The notes: a model not told the origin generated them from the sequence alone. Shown: positions 21,257-32,460, counted from the stretch's first letter. The stretch is DNA of 64,000 nucleotides from Eublepharis macularius (GCF_028583425.1 NC_072801.1:57861766-57925765), one strand, 5' to 3'. Translations and numbers: made by a program.

Positions 21257-24200
21257 CTAAGGCAGAGAATCTGGATGTTAATCCACAGCTGTCAGCTTCC
21301 CAGTGATCAAAAGAAAGGGGCAAATTAATAGTGGCTTACAGCATTTTTTGGCTGAGACCCAGGAGATGACAACAACAACATTCAATTTATATATTGCCCT
21401 TCAGGACAACTTAATGCCCACTCAGAGTGGTTTACAAAGTCAATGACACAAACAGACACCATCTGAGGTGGGTGGGGCTGAGAGAGCTCTGAGAGCTGTG
21501 ACTGACCCAAGGTTACCCAGCTGACTTCAAGCAGAGAAGCTGGGAATCAAACCCAGCTCTCCAGATGAGAGTCCTGCAGCTCTTAACCATTTCACCAAAC
21601 TGGCTCTCAGATGGACCAATGATCCAACTTGGTATAAGACAACTTTTTATGTTCAATAAATCAGCGATAGTAATACTGGCTTCCCTTACAAGACTGTTGC
21701 ATGTTTTATAGCAAAATAATGAGATAAAGTTTTCTGAATACTTGGAAGTGCTATACTAGTGGTTAAAGTGCTCGACTAGGACCTGGGATACCCAGGTTTG
21801 AATTCCCCCACATGGAGGCTTGCTAGGTGACTTCTGGGCCAATCGCATACTCTCAGCCTAACCTACCTCACAGGGTGGTGGTTGTGAGGATGGAGGCAGG
21901 GTGAATGATATAAGCTGCTCTGTGTCCCTGTGTGGGAAGAGGTGAAATTGACAGAGCCTTCCGGAAGGCGAAGATGAAATTAACAAACCCTCTGAGGAGG
22001 GATCGCTGCCAGCTCTGTCTTTTTAAACTATGCTTCCCAGCTAACATTGCGTCTCCCTACCCTTGAGCATCCTTGTGTAAGAGGTCTTGTGTAGAGAAAC
22101 TCTCAGTCATTGAAACTTGCTGGTTGACCTTGGGCCAGTTACAAACTCAGCCTAATCTACCTCACAGGGATGTTGCAATGAAAAAATGGAGGTGAGGAGG
22201 AGGATGTAACATGTTTTGGGCCCCATTAGGGAGAAAGGCAGGGTATAAAGGAAGTAAAAAAAAATCCAGCCCCTTATATTTTGTTTACTACACAAAAAAA
22301 TCAGGTGGTATATTGGGAGAATTAAATTCTAATCTATTTGACTAAGTTTCTTTTCGAAAAGTTTTTTTAAACTAAAGTAACTGTAAAAAGTTTTTTAAAT
22401 ATTTTACTTAATTTAAAAGAAAAATAGCAAGAATTCCTACTCAACAGAGCTGCTCCTAGAAGGAGCTGTGGGTCAGCACTAGAACAAATACTTTGAAGGC
22501 AGATGGTCCATGATTGAATCCCTGGCAGGGGTTGAAAAAGACCCTTTTCTTCCTGAAATCTTGAAGAGTTGTAAGTAAACAATAGCAATTAAATGGACCA
22601 ATGTCCTGTCTGGGTGGTGTCAACCCACCTCCTTTCACAACACACGGACAGGCATCTAGCTCAACTGTGGTTGGATCCGAACTAAGATCCTTTTGTGCCA
22701 AAAAGGTCCTGTACACTGGAAGGGTTAGGCTTTACTTGTCTTAAGTGTGATTTCTGATTCCCCTTTGGTGAGAATAAGGTTAGGAGCCTGTTTACCTGCC
22801 CTCGTGGATGGGCCTCGCTTCCCAGACCCACCAGAGCCTCTTTCATCCACAGACGAATCCCACGTTGTCTCTGTGTCCGAAGAACCTGTACCGGAAAAAG
22901 AGCTCAGAGTGGCTCAAACCCAAAATGGCTGCAGTACAGGAGAAACAACGTCTGTGGGGCAAAACAGCTGCTATTTTCAATTTAAATTTTATTACATTTA
23001 GGATTGGCTAACAGAAATACAAGGGGCACGGCCTGGTCAGCTGGTAAGAAGTGTCTGTAGATTGTGTCAATTTCCCTTTTTTCTGAGATCTTGAGTTGGA
23101 GCACTGGCACTTCACTCATAGCACGTACCACGGCTTCAGCCCTGGCCTGATCCTGCCAATCAGGAAATAGAGCTCCGGTAGAGCAGCGGTATGATACAGC
23201 TGCTTCCTGCGTCAATGGAACAACAGTGGGCACAGACACACCCATAAATAATTATATGGACACCCTTTTGTTATTAACACTAATCTCTGGGCACAGGGAG
23301 AACTTGGATGGCAGAATGCTGAGCTACAGCTCCACAATGCTACTTGCTTCTAGCTCAGTAAGTTTCCGAGCTGAGAGGTTGGTGGGGGAATTACACAGAG
23401 GAAGAAAGATAAGCAGAGAAAGGATGAAACTTACACTGCTGGCTTTCATCCAACTACTTTGTCAGCTCCTAGATAAGGCTGCTACTCCCACCCCACCCTG
23501 CTCCCAAATGAACCACCCATAATAAGGAAGGCATTCTGTGCTAAGTAGCAATACTTTATTCCAACCAAGATCACATAGGGAGAAAAGATAACAAGCAGAG
23601 GGCTTGTTCATCTCTTTCTCTCTCAGAAAAACTAGAGAACATAAGAACAGCCTGCTGGATCAGACTAGTGGTCCAGCTAGTCCAGTATCCTGATTCATAG
23701 AGTGATCTGCAGCTTAGCATCATCTGCTTCGCTTTGGATATGTTACATAACCAGTTTCTAGCTCTATAAATGCACAAGTACAGACATCTTCTCTCAATGC
23801 TATGCTTCTCTTGCAGGGATATCTTGATACTGTGCTTAGCATTCAAAAGTACCATATTTTGTACCTGGGAAAATGTGATTCCTCCCTGGAGATGCATCAT
23901 CTACTGCTCTTGTAATTGCCAAATTAGACAGCATTATGGTCTCCCTATTGGTTAGGGTCTGTGACGTCATTCAGTCTTAGATCCTGCTCCATTGTGCAAC
24001 TATTTGTTCCTTAATGTTCTTATGTTCTTGTTGAATGTGTGTAATTCCTGGCTTTTCACTTCAAACCTTTAAAAATGTGTCCCATAGGGTTAAAAAAGAA
24101 ATTGAACATTAGCAAGGGTTAGGTCACCCATATTTCTTTTGACATAAGGCCCTTGGATAACAGGCTAAACTTCCCATGTAGAAGGCCCCATGTTCTATAC

Positions 24201-27063
24201 CTGCCATCTCATCTTAAAGAAATTAAATAGCTTCAGAACAGTTTTGCAGTTTTGGAAAGCCATTGTCAGTAGTAGGGTAGAGACAGACCCTCATCGTACC
24301 TTTCCTGTAAAAAAATTCTATCTAGTAGTAAACTAGCTGGCCTATGTGGGGATGATAAAAGCAGCACTATGGAGCCACCTATAGACTAGGTAGGGCTCTG
24401 TGCTTACTCCCCAATATGTAGAAAAATAGGACTTTGTACATTAACCAAAAGAATTACAAATTTTAAAACTCAGCCTAATGAGGACTAAGTATGTTCCCGG
24501 AGGCATGTGTTTAAAAAGGGGGGGGGGTTAAGGGGGCCATCAGCTTTCTCAAGCCCCTGAGTGCCTATACAGCTCTGGAGGAGATTTGGGGGGAGGATTT
24601 CTAAATTGCCTCCCCCTCCTGCAATTTCTTATGGATACCCAACTTCTATCTTTCTGTTTCCTGGCTGGTCGTGTGCCTTCCTGCTACCTTAAGCCAGTGC
24701 TCAATTTCTCTTCATCCATTTTTTAAAAGTAGCAGTACCCACCACCCTGTAGGATATGCATTGCCCACCTCCCATTATGTGGTGATGGGATATTGTGCTC
24801 ATGCCTGATCAAGGCTTGGAGGGGTATCAGGTTATGCATTAAGAGCAACTGGGCCTTTGGATCCTTTCAAAAGGCCTTGAATCACACACGCTGGGGAGAG
24901 AAATAGTAAAGAGTCCAGTATTTTGCTACTACAGACTAACACGGCTAACTCCTCTGGATCTGTGGCTGGGGAGAGAAGCACCCCAGCCTGAAGACACTTA
25001 CCCAGTGAGCTGGCATCCCCACCACTGGTCTGCTTGGCCTCCCCACAGAGGAGCCTCTGCCCGCTGTCTGATGGAAGACACTCAGCCTTGGGAGGATTCA
25101 CAGCGATATCCTTCAACAGCCCTGAGACCTGAAATTGCAAAGAGGCTGCTGTTCAGGGCAGAGCAGAAATGGTAGAAGGGAGTGTCCAAATGGAGGAGAG
25201 AATGTGGCAAGCTGTGTTCACAGAAAAAGCAGGTTATAAATAAACAAAAGTCCTGCCCCAGAGTCCTTCGAATAGCTATAGGAGCAATGAGAGGCCTGCT
25301 AGGTTCAAGACAGTGGATGCGCTTCTGAAAATTAGCACAGATGCTTTTTGGGTGTTCATGGCACTTTGAAAGTTTTATTTTGAAATCATTGCAATTTATC
25401 TGAGATCCGCAGACACAGTGGCTTGTGTACAACAAAATGCCAGTGGACAGCATGCCAGTTGTTCCCATGCTGAGTAATTTAGGGAGCAAGCCTAAGCAGG
25501 TCTACTCAGAAGTAATCCCAATGTTATTCAATGGGGCTTATTTCCAGGAAAATGTCGTTAAGATTGCAGGGCCATCCGATTAAAAATATATATTACTTTG
25601 CATAATTTATTTGGCTTCTACTAGATATAGATATAGACCTAGATGGCTCAGCTAGCTTAATCTTATCAAATCTTGGAAGCTAAGCAGGGTTGGCCCTGGT
25701 TTCGCACTTGGATGGAAGACCATCAAGGAACTCTCAGGTTCCTGTGCAGGGGAAGGCAATGGCAAACCACTTCTGTTTGTCTCTTGCCTTGAAAACCCTA
25801 TGGGGGTTCCCATAACTTGACTGCAACTTGTCAGCACTTTACATACACACAAATTCTGGAATGGGCTGCAAAGAGGACTGAATCTGCTGTGCAAGTTTGT
25901 GGGGTTACCTTGGTGACCTTGTGGGGTCACAGATTCTCAGCCTAGCCTACGTCACAGGTTGTTGTGAGCATAAAATAGAAGAGGTGGGTTCCCATTGAAT
26001 AGAAAGGTGGGGTACACATAATTGCATTGTGCCTGATTCTTTTTCTTTCCTAAAAGGGGCTAAAAGTAGCCTGGAAGGGGACAGTGCGGATAGGAAGAGT
26101 TAACCACCCCACCCCATTCTGTGACCTTGATCTACTTCAGCCTCCAAAGCTACTTTTTGGGGTCAAATTACGCATCTGGAGTTCCTGTCATAGACTGGCA
26201 ATGGCATATGTAATTTGACAGGCAGTTGATTTAGGATTAACAGGGAAGAGGGGGGCTGTCACCTGAACCTCCCGTCTCTCAGTCTCCTGCTGCCTGGCCT
26301 CAAGATTCTCAGCCAGGGCTACCACCTGGGCACATGTTTCAGGGATTTGTTCCCAAACGTGGCTTTGGATTTCCTGAGGCAAAATGTTCAGGAACTGCTC
26401 CAGGATCAACAACTCCAGGATCTCCTCCTTGGTCCGTCTTTCCGGATTCAACCAGCGACGGCAAAGCTCTCGAAGCCTCCTGTATGCGTCCCTTGGCCCT
26501 TTCGCTTCCTGGTACCGGAACTGCCGGAAGTGTTGCCTCTGCTTCTCTGCCACCATGGGTTCCCTCTTCAAGATGGCAACCTTCACCTTCCCATAATCCT
26601 GTCTGTCGCTAGCACTCAAGCTGAGGTAGGCCTCTCGGGCATCCCCATTCAGGGCTGGCAAGAGTCGGGCTACCAGCTCTCCCCGGGGCCACTGACAGGC
26701 ATAAGCCACATGCTCAAAGGAAGCCAAAAGAGCAGGCATGTCACTCCAGGATTCAAGTTCCAATGAACGTGCTCTCCCCCATCCAGAACAAAGGGGCTGT
26801 TCTGTCTCTTGGCTTTGGATTTCCCAGCTCTGGACCCTCAATACCTCTGGCTCCTCCTTCACCAATGGACATGCTTTCCAGTCCAACAATTCCCTGGCAT
26901 GAAGGATGTGGGAAGTTTGTCCTGCTTTCTGTGGGTTCTCCTTCATTTTGAGATCTGCTAGTATGTGTTCTTCTATTTTGATTCCTCGATGTCCCAAGGG
27001 CACTTGGAAAAAGGTCCCTAGATCAGCCTCGACCCCCTCCTCCGTGGGCATCTTCTCTCTCAT
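20796..27063 (-). CDS. gene 2: ESCAN-KRAB-like-C2H2 zinc finger protein, 480 aa, 4 coding exons
   Basis: Minus-strand gene with exons 27063-26263 (801 nt), 25128-25002 (127), 22885-22832 (54) and 21256-20796 (461), totalling 1443 nt. It encodes an N-terminal segment with an IKIE motif (28-31) and VKEE (68-71), a WEIQ motif (80-83), a well preserved full ESCAN (about 106-255), a KRAB-A-like exon, an acidic Ser/Thr exon and four C2H2 fingers. It is probably a nuclear DNA-binding dimer. Of the three paralogues it keeps the capsid-derived half best. It faces gene 3 head to head and shares its intron phases. Repressor activity is doubtful because the KRAB-like part lacks its usual contact residues. 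Confidence 0.86.
21371..21608 (-). mobile_element. tRNA-derived SINE, type I, complete
   Basis: Reverse complement of the 18.0-kb copy: tail '(aac)n..cttcaggacaacttaatgcc' at the left and head 'cttaaccatttcaccaaact' at the right. In the intron before the fingers exon of gene 2. Confidence 0.85.
21738..22262 (+). mobile_element. two tRNA-type SINE copies in tandem
   Basis: First copy (about 21738-21945) has 'tactagtggttaaagtgctc' and 'cccaggtttgaattcccc'. The second (about 22110-22262) lacks the head but has 'gttgaccttgggccagttac' and the 'ggagaaaggcagggtataaa' tail ending in an A run. Same intron of gene 2. Confidence 0.7.
22468..22580 (+). mobile_element. type II SINE head fragment
   Basis: 'ggagctgtgggtcagcacta' and 'ccatgattgaatccctggca' resemble diverged A and B boxes. 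Gene 2 intron. Confidence 0.45.
22832..22885 (-). CDS. gene 2 coding exon 3: 54-nt acidic Ser/Thr exon
   Basis: Bounded by gtacag| and |gtgggt, in phase 1 and out phase 1. With the split codon it reads [19 protein letters not shown]. Gene 3 has a 54-nt exon in the same place differing at only three residues. The SSDTE and SSVDE stretches resemble casein kinase 2 sites; a function is not known. Confidence 0.8.
23637..24029. mobile_element. 393-bp element with perfect 12-bp inverted ends, CR1-3'-like left side
   Basis: gaacataagaac at 23637-23648 is the exact reverse complement of gttcttatgttc at 24018-24029. Just inside the left end, 'ctgctggatcagactagtgg' resembles the complement of a CR1 3' UTR. 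It may be a CR1 tail fortuitously flanked by two copies of the CR1 terminal motif, or two opposed tails. Lies in intron 2 (between coding exons 2 and 3) of gene 2. Confidence 0.45.
24905..24960 (-). mobile_element. end fragment of the tagccatgttggtct family
   Basis: 'aaagagtccagtattttgct' then 'actacagactaacacggcta'. It lies within 45 bp of the gene 2 KRAB-like exon, on its intron side. Confidence 0.55.
25002..25128 (-). CDS. gene 2 coding exon 2: degenerate KRAB-A-like exon (127 nt)
   Basis: Bounded by atttcag| and |gtaagt, in phase 0 and out phase 1, exactly 127 nt, the usual length of a KRAB-A exon. Residues line up without gaps with the KRAB-A consensus: DIAVN for DVAVN, a later D..GQR for D..QK, and a closing SSLG for ASLG. 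The EEW triplet reads AEC and the MLE triplet reads KQT, so the residues known to bind TRIM28 are gone. Confidence 0.75.
25483..25575 (-). repeat. short unclassified repeat (gggagtaagccccattgaa)
   Basis: Complementary copy: 'aagcaggtctactcagaagt', 'gttattcaatggggcttatt'. Gene 2 intron. Confidence 0.55.
25622..25845 (+). mobile_element. 5S-rRNA-derived SINE
   Basis: 'tcttggaagctaagcagggt' followed by 'cacttggatggaagaccat' is the 5S rRNA internal control region order (A box, intermediate element, C box). The tail has 'ggcaatggcaaaccacttct' and 'tctcttgccttgaaaaccct'. In the intron between coding exons 1 and 2 of gene 2. It is not a functional 5S gene. Confidence 0.8.
25905..26025 (+). mobile_element. 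tRNA-type SINE fragment
   Basis: 'gtgaccttgtggggtcacag', 'tctcagcctagcctacgtca' and 'gaaaggtggggtacacat'. Headless copy just downstream of gene 2 coding exon 1 (minus strand gene). Confidence 0.6.
26263..27063 (-). CDS. gene 2 coding exon 1: N-terminus and full ESCAN
   Basis: A 267-codon exon ending in cag|gtgaca (minus strand), phase 0. [20 protein letters not shown] (111-130) and [15 protein letters not shown] (156-170) form the capsid-derived N-terminal half. The SCAN core follows (about 173-255), with [20 protein letters not shown] (202-221) and [12 protein letters not shown]. The ATG has G at -3. A few codons would read on past the donor before a stop, but the match to the paralogues ends exactly at the splice site. 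Confidence 0.87.
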
Positions 27064-27108
27064 GGCACTTCAGTGGTACTCTCTGGTGCCCTAGGCTGTC
27101 AATATTCA
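27064..27108 (-). other. gene 2: 5' untranslated part of coding exon 1
   Basis: On the minus strand a pyrimidine-rich run ending in tttcctag gives an acceptor just before 27108, leaving 45 nt of leader ahead of the ATG. This parallels the leader segments of genes 1 and 3. Confidence 0.5.
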
Positions 27109-28318
27109 CTAGGAAATGGAGGGAAATGTATTGGCTCTCCAATCTGGACATGTAATTCAGGGAGTACAAAAGAAAATTTGAGAGAAATGTGTAAGAGTCA
27201 GGTTTGCAATGGTTAATGAGTTCATAGATTTATCATTGCAAATCTTTTAACTGATTAAACTAATTAGGCAATTGATTTTTTAAATAATTATTTTTAGGCA
27301 AACTTAAAAACTACGGACAGCAAGTATCTTGGAAGAGCTATCCCTGCTCTCACATGCAGAGGGGAATGCCTCTTCCAACATACAACATAAGCACGCATTA
27401 CTTTTTCCCTCAGAATATTTGCTTTATTCATATGCACCTTTTAGTCAGAAACAGTTAATTATTGAATGATTATTCATAGACAAAGCTTTATTTAATTGAG
27501 AGATATCCCTAATAAGAATATGAGCTAGGGGGTTTACCTCAGTATTGCCATCACTTCTCACAGATGGGAACCAATCTTTCCTGAGGTGATGAAAGCTGAA
27601 AAGAAATTATTGGCATAGCCTAGGGATGGGATTCAATTCTAGCCCCCACAGGAGCATACGTCCCTTTTGGCATATGTCCACATGGCACATTGAAATCAGT
27701 TTCAAACTTTCATAATTCCTTAACCAATAATAATGGAATTAGTCCTATGATAATGCTAAGGACCAAGTTTCAGCACCTTCACAGTTCCTTCCATGGTTGT
27801 CTGAGAAAAAAAAATCATCGCATTTAAACTAATTTCAAACTGATTTAAAAGCTTCCCTTTTGTGCATCTGGAAAAAGCTGCCTGTCTGCACCCAGGATTG
27901 CCTCCAGAGAAGATTTATGATCACATTCACACACACATTTGCTGCAAAGATTTCAGGGAGGGGGCATCTCCTTATTACAGAGCTGCCCCCAAAATGTTCT
28001 GCCCTCATTTATTCCTAAATTACATACTTTTTATAAAAAGAAGAAAAAATGACTGTTTGCATCACCCAAATTGTTAGTCACAACACAGGGAGGCTAAGAA
28101 AAAAATGGAGGAAAAATTCCATCTTCCTCCCTTTAGAAAACTATATTCTTTGGGAAATTAAGCATGGGGAAGAGCTAAGGGACTCCACCTGGGCTGGTGT
28201 TGATGGATTTGGGTCCCTGTTTCTTTCTCTCTCCTCCAGCTAAAGGTTTCCTCCCATGATGCTGTGCTGTCCCCACCCCACCCCACCCCACCCCCCTCCA
28301 GACACCTTGTCAACTCAC
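27109..28318 (-). other. gene 2 intron 1
   Basis: AT-rich, no repeat recognised, apart from a (ccccacccca)n run at 28271-28297 near the presumed first exon. Confidence 0.5.
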
Positions 28319-28445
28319 CCTGTGGATTGTCTCGGCCAAAAGTGGCTGATTCTCCGGCTGCAACAACCACCCAGGAGGCGGAGCAGGAAGGAGCCCGGGC
28401 TGCTCCCTTCGTGGCTGGCTTCACCACCTGGCTCACTCATCCCCC
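28319..28445 (-). promoter_or_regulatory. presumed first exon and promoter of gene 2
   Basis: On the minus strand this stretch is moderately GC-rich, contains CCGGAG and CTCCGCC motifs, and ends in a near-consensus donor (cacagg|gtgagtt) after 28319. No open frame of note runs through it. It is the best candidate for the non-coding first exon of gene 2, but the transcription start cannot be fixed from sequence. Confidence 0.45.
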
Positions 28446-28959
28446 TGCTCTATCGTATTAACCCTTGGAGCATATCACATATCACACAGTTAGCCACAGA
28501 AAGATGAAACCCCAGCAGGCCTGCTTGAGCAACAGTAAGCACAAACCTCAGGAGGGCTCTAGTAACTTTAATGGCTTCTCTCTAAAGAATTAAATCACAA
28601 AGAAAGAAAGAAGTCAGATTTGGCCGTTAGCACTGTTCTTGCACACCCATTCCTGGTTAAAAGATTTGACTTGATGGCTACTTCATTTATTTATTTACTA
28701 GGGTCTCCACACCTCCTCACTCTACCCGCCCGTTCTGTAGTTCACCACACTCACAATATTTAACAGTGCTTTGAAGACTAAATTAACAGTTCTGCCTCCT
28801 GCTAAAAGAGTTGCAGCAATACCTGACAAAGCGACAGCAAGAGCAATCCTCTTTTGTGGGTGAGCTAGAGGCAAAATTAGATTTATAACAAATGTCACTG
28901 TTCCACCTTTCTTCCCAATGGACCCAGCGCAGCTGATGTCGTTCTCTTCTCTACACAAC

Positions 28960-29103
28960 ATACAGCCCTGTGAGCTCCGTCTGACTGACGATGTGTGACT
29001 GGCCCAAAGTCAGCCAGCAAATTTCCATGGTGGAGTGGGGATTCAAACCTGGATCTTTGGATTCTAGTCTGACATTCTAACCACTACGTTACACAGGCTC
29101 TGA
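28960..29103 (-). mobile_element. tRNA-type SINE fragment
   Basis: 'tgtgtgactggcccaaagtc', 'gggattcaaacctggatctt' and 'acattctaaccactacgtta': complement of body, B box and A box. Intergenic. Confidence 0.7.
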
Positions 29104-29599
29104 TGGTTTAGGGAAGCTGGTAACCCCACCCTCCTCACACACACACACTTTGGTTTGTAACAAGCGATGTTTTCAACCCTCCCTGCCTGCACTTTCCTCA
29201 CTTCTCCTGAATAAACCTTTGCTCCATTGCAAATAGGAGAGGGATGTTGTGAAGCTAAATTGCGTCACAATTTTTGCTCTGCATGTCCCACCATCATCTT
29301 GAATCTGTTGGCCAATTTTGAGACTCCCGAGATTTGTTTCCTAACAAGTTATGCCTGCTGCAGACAACTTTAGCTTCTGCTGCAAATTGTGGAGGAGGGG
29401 AGATTCTGCAAATATCAGGCCAGTATGTTCTGTTTCCATTCATTTTTGGCAGTGCAATCTCCACAATCATGCTGAATCCAATGACCAGGTTTGAGACTCC
29501 TAGCCTGACGAGGGCAGGGTTTGTAGAGGGAACTCAATAGAACTGAGGAGGGAGCTTAGGGAACAGGGACATAGGGGATGTTAGTTTGCATGCACCATG

Positions 29600-29750
29600 A
29601 TGTAACTTCCAGATGTGACGTCATGTCACTCTAGGAACCACCAGAAACTCTACGGTTTTACCATAGAGATTCTGGGAATTCCTACAGCAACATGACATTT
29701 ATTCCAGGTTGTCCCCAGAAGTGGTGTCACATCATACATGATGCCAGGTT
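29600..29750. repeat. foldback repeat around an actctacggt / accatagag core
   Basis: Left half 'gtcactctaggaaccaccag' then 'aaactctacggt'; right half 'accatagagattctgggaat'. The halves are imperfect reverse complements. Same family as the 39.5-kb copy. Confidence 0.6.
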
Positions 29751-29965
29751 TTTTTCCCTCTGAGTGGCAGCAAGCAACAAGGGTTCCCAGTACTAGGAGA
29801 CCTCCTGCCATAGTGGGATGCCTGGTAACCCTAGGCCTCAGCAGGGTATAATGCCATAGAGTCCATCCTCCAAAACAGCCATTTTCTCCAATGTAGAATT
29901 TCCCAACCCAAAGCAGCCAACTCTATTCATGAATCAAAGTTCATTTTGTCCGTAATATCTTCATC

Positions 29966-30058
29966 AGCATCTGATGAAGTAAGATTTGACTCATAAAAGA
30001 GTATAGCCTGGAAAAGTTTGTTGACCTTTAAGGTGCTACTGCACTTGAATTTTGTTTA
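29966..30058 (-). mobile_element. copy of the tagccatgttggtct family
   Basis: 'catctgatgaagtaagattt', 'gacctttaaggtgctactgc'. Intergenic. Confidence 0.55.
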
Positions 30059-30129
30059 ATTCTAAAAAGTATCAAACTTCAGACATGATATGTCAAATGA
30101 TGCAGAGAATGGAATTACAGAATTAGAAC

Positions 30130-30325
30130 ACAAATTCCTGGAGATTTAGGGGCAATGTCCGGGGAGGGAAGTCTACAGGAAAGGGAGGAAGCTCAGCAGG
30201 GATGCATTTCAATAAACTCTGCCTTCCCAGGTTTCCACTTTTTCCAGAGAAACCGATCTTCATAGTTTGGAGATTGGTTGCAATTCTAGGAGATCTTCAG
30301 GCACCAATCGGATGCCGGCAACCTT
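30130..30325. mobile_element. hAT-like MITE (gggttgcca family), diverged
   Basis: 'cctggagatttaggggcaat' to 'tgccggcaacctta'; internal 'ctcagcagggatgcatttca'. The left end is missing. Confidence 0.55.
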
Positions 30326-30374
30326 ATAGCACACTACACAAACATATTTAAATAATCTTGATTTGCATAATTTA

Positions 30375-30490
30375 TGCATCATACAGTACTTGGATACGCA
30401 ATGAGTTCTTTCACTTTGGAAATGCCAGGGACTGAACCTGAGGTGTTTCGCTGCAAAGCATGGGCTCTTCCATTGAGCCACAGCCACTCC
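30375..30490 (-). mobile_element. tRNA-derived SINE, type II head
   Basis: 'ccagggactgaacctgaggt' (B box complement) and 'tcttccattgagccacagcc' (A box complement). Intergenic between genes 2 and 3. Confidence 0.65.
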
Positions 30491-30879
30491 TCTGAGCACA
30501 ATTCTGACATATTTGTTCTGGAACAGACCCTTCTTGTAATTTTGTGAGCTTATTTGTATCTACAAGAGATAATTAATTGCATTTGAAAGATTTCCATTTC
30601 CTTCCTTATTGGTTGCGTATCTCCTATTTGATGCTGAGTTTCAGGATGTGCTATTACCTTTGGGAGGCTAATTGCCTCCAAGATGGATTGCCATCTCAGA
30701 CCAACTGCAGATTAATTTCATTGTGGCTTCCATTTTATTCCCTGAGGCCATTCACTTTTATTTCCCTTATTAGCAAGTTGCATAATCAGTCCAGCCATGG
30801 AATGGACTCAGGCAGTCTACAAACTGGGCAAGAAGGTAATAGCCGTTCCCTGCTTTTGTACCTCGAAAAATTAACAACC

Positions 30880-31040
30880 AGAGATACACTGCCTCAAGAC
30901 AAGGAGGTTCTATTTAGCCATAATGACTAATAGCCATTGAGTAATCTGTCCTCCATTTAAGCCAGTAGCCAGCATTACATCTTGGAGCAGCAAATTTCAT
31001 ACATTAATTACATATTGGAAAAAATACTTTTTTCTCAGAA
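30880..31040 (-). mobile_element. CR1-like LINE fragment
   Basis: 'ctaatagccattgagtaatc', 'gtcctcca' and 'gcagcaaatttcatacatta' match the complement of the CR1 C-terminal and 3' region. Short and diverged; intergenic between genes 2 and 3. Confidence 0.5.
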
Positions 31041-31187
31041 CTGAAGGCCAAATTGTATATGATGTTGGGAGTTCTGTGTCTGGAATGCCCAATAAGTTAT
31101 TTGTTCTGAAAAAGCATGGCGGGGGGGGGTATGGATTGGGGCTACCACGCTGGGCACATTAATTCTTCCTCTTGAGGTGTTTCCTGA

Positions 31188-31388
31188 TATGGGGCTGCCA
31201 ACTCTGGGTTGGGAAATCCCTGGAGATTTGGGGGTAGAGCCTGGGAAGGGACCTCAGTGGGGGTATAATACCATTCAGTCCACCCTCCAAAGTAGCTGTT
31301 TTCTCCAGGGCAACTGTTCCCTGTAGTCTGGAGTGCAGTTGTAATTCTGGAAGATCTGCAGGGCACACCTGGAGGCTCGCAACCCTAT
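31188..31388. mobile_element. hAT-like MITE (gggttgcca family)
   Basis: 'ggggctgccaactctgggtt' at the left, 'cacctggaggctcgcaaccc' at the right, with 'gggacctcagtgggggtata' and 'gttttctccagggcaactgt' inside. Confidence 0.7.
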
Positions 31389-31780
31389 AAAATGGACCCT
31401 GTCTGAGTTGCTTTAAGCCCTGGCAGGGAAAAAAAGACAGGTGCAAAGGGTATCTGTCTTTTTCTTCTTTGGGGGCTTAAAGCAGCTGAGAGGAGACATT
31501 TTTAATTAGACAAACGGCATGGGAGGTTTGAAAAATCTTTCCACATCACTGCAGCCCTGATTTACATAGGGTTACCCTCAGCTTCTTTTCAGGGCAAAAC
31601 AACACTTCAGCAATTCCAGTCACAGAAATTCCAGTATCACATTATGCATCATGAATGAGGTGAAGAAAGTAGATAAAGAAAAAAAATCTTGTTGTCCTGT
31701 AATGCAAGAACCCAGGGATACCCAATGAAGTTGATGGGTGATAGGTTCAGGACGGCAAAAGGACTCAGTGAGGATAGTTT

Positions 31781-31990
31781 AGGTGAGTAGCCATGTTGGT
31801 CTGCAGTAGGATTTGAGTCCAGTGGCACCTCAGAGACCAATAAGATTTTCAGAGTGTAAGCCTTTGGGAGTCAGAGCTCCCTTCTTCAGACACGAGCACA
31901 TATTTGAAGAAGGGAGCTCTGACTCTCGAAAGCTTACACTCTGAAAATCTTATTGGTCTCTGAGGTGCCACTGGACTCAAATCTTGCTGT
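31781..31990. mobile_element. near-perfect palindrome, 78-bp arms
   Basis: The arms 31811-31888 and 31907-31984 (approximate) are reverse complements with about three mismatches. Single-arm relatives occur at many other places in the window. Left flank 'gtagccatgttggtctgcag' is typical of the family. Confidence 0.8.
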
Positions 31991-32460
31991 TTGATTCAGT
32001 AAGTGATTAAATAGTGGAATTCACTGTGAGGAATTCACTGTCACAAGACGTCGCAATGGCTGCTTGTTTCTTAGTCATAATGACTAAATGGAACTGCCAT
32101 GTTGCTGGGGAGCAACAACAGATGAAGGCTTTGCCCTTTGTGTTAGGTTGCCAGCTTCCAGGTGGGGCCTGGTAATCTCCTGGAATTATAGTTGATCTCC
32201 AGATTATAGGGATCCGTTCTCCTGGAAGAAATGGCAGCTTTGGAGGGTGGACTGTACAGCATCATATCCACTCTCAGCTCCTTCCTCTTCTCAAACTGTA
32301 CCTTGTCGAAGCACCACCCCCAATCTCCAGAAATGTTCCAAACCAGAGTTGGCAACCCAGCTTTGTGCCCAACTCACTGGGCTTCTGGAGGCATCTAGTT
32401 GGCCACTGTGAGAAATGAGATGCGGGACCACCATGGCTGCTCTTAAGTTCTTATGTTCCT
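31990..32460 (+). mobile_element. CR1-like LINE 3' end, split by a hAT-like MITE
   Basis: Left piece 31990-32143 has 'agtggaattcactg', 'gactaaatggaactgccatg' and 'gggagcaacaacag'. Right piece 32361-32460 has 'gggcttctggaggcatctag', 'ttggccactgtg' and the terminal 'ttcttatgttc'. The two join naturally when the insertion at 32144-32360 and one 8-bp repeat are removed. Confidence 0.65.
32144..32360. mobile_element. hAT-like MITE (gggttgcca family) inside a CR1 3' end
   Basis: Starts taggttgccag and ends ctttgg-side ggcaacccag. Flanked by ctttgtgt (32136-32143) and ctttgtgc (32361-32368), a 7-of-8 match and a likely 8-bp target duplication. The interrupted host sequence is a CR1 3' UTR. Confidence 0.75.

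Larger units (their letters stand above)
22886..25001 (-). other. gene 2 intron between the two small exons
   Basis: Contains the 393-bp element and one repeat end fragment. The stretch 24030-24900 has a G run and nothing else recognised. Confidence 0.5.

Noticed and set aside
25622-25745. Functional 5S rRNA gene
   Set aside because: The head is diverged, lacks a T-run terminator and continues into a SINE tail shared with other copies.
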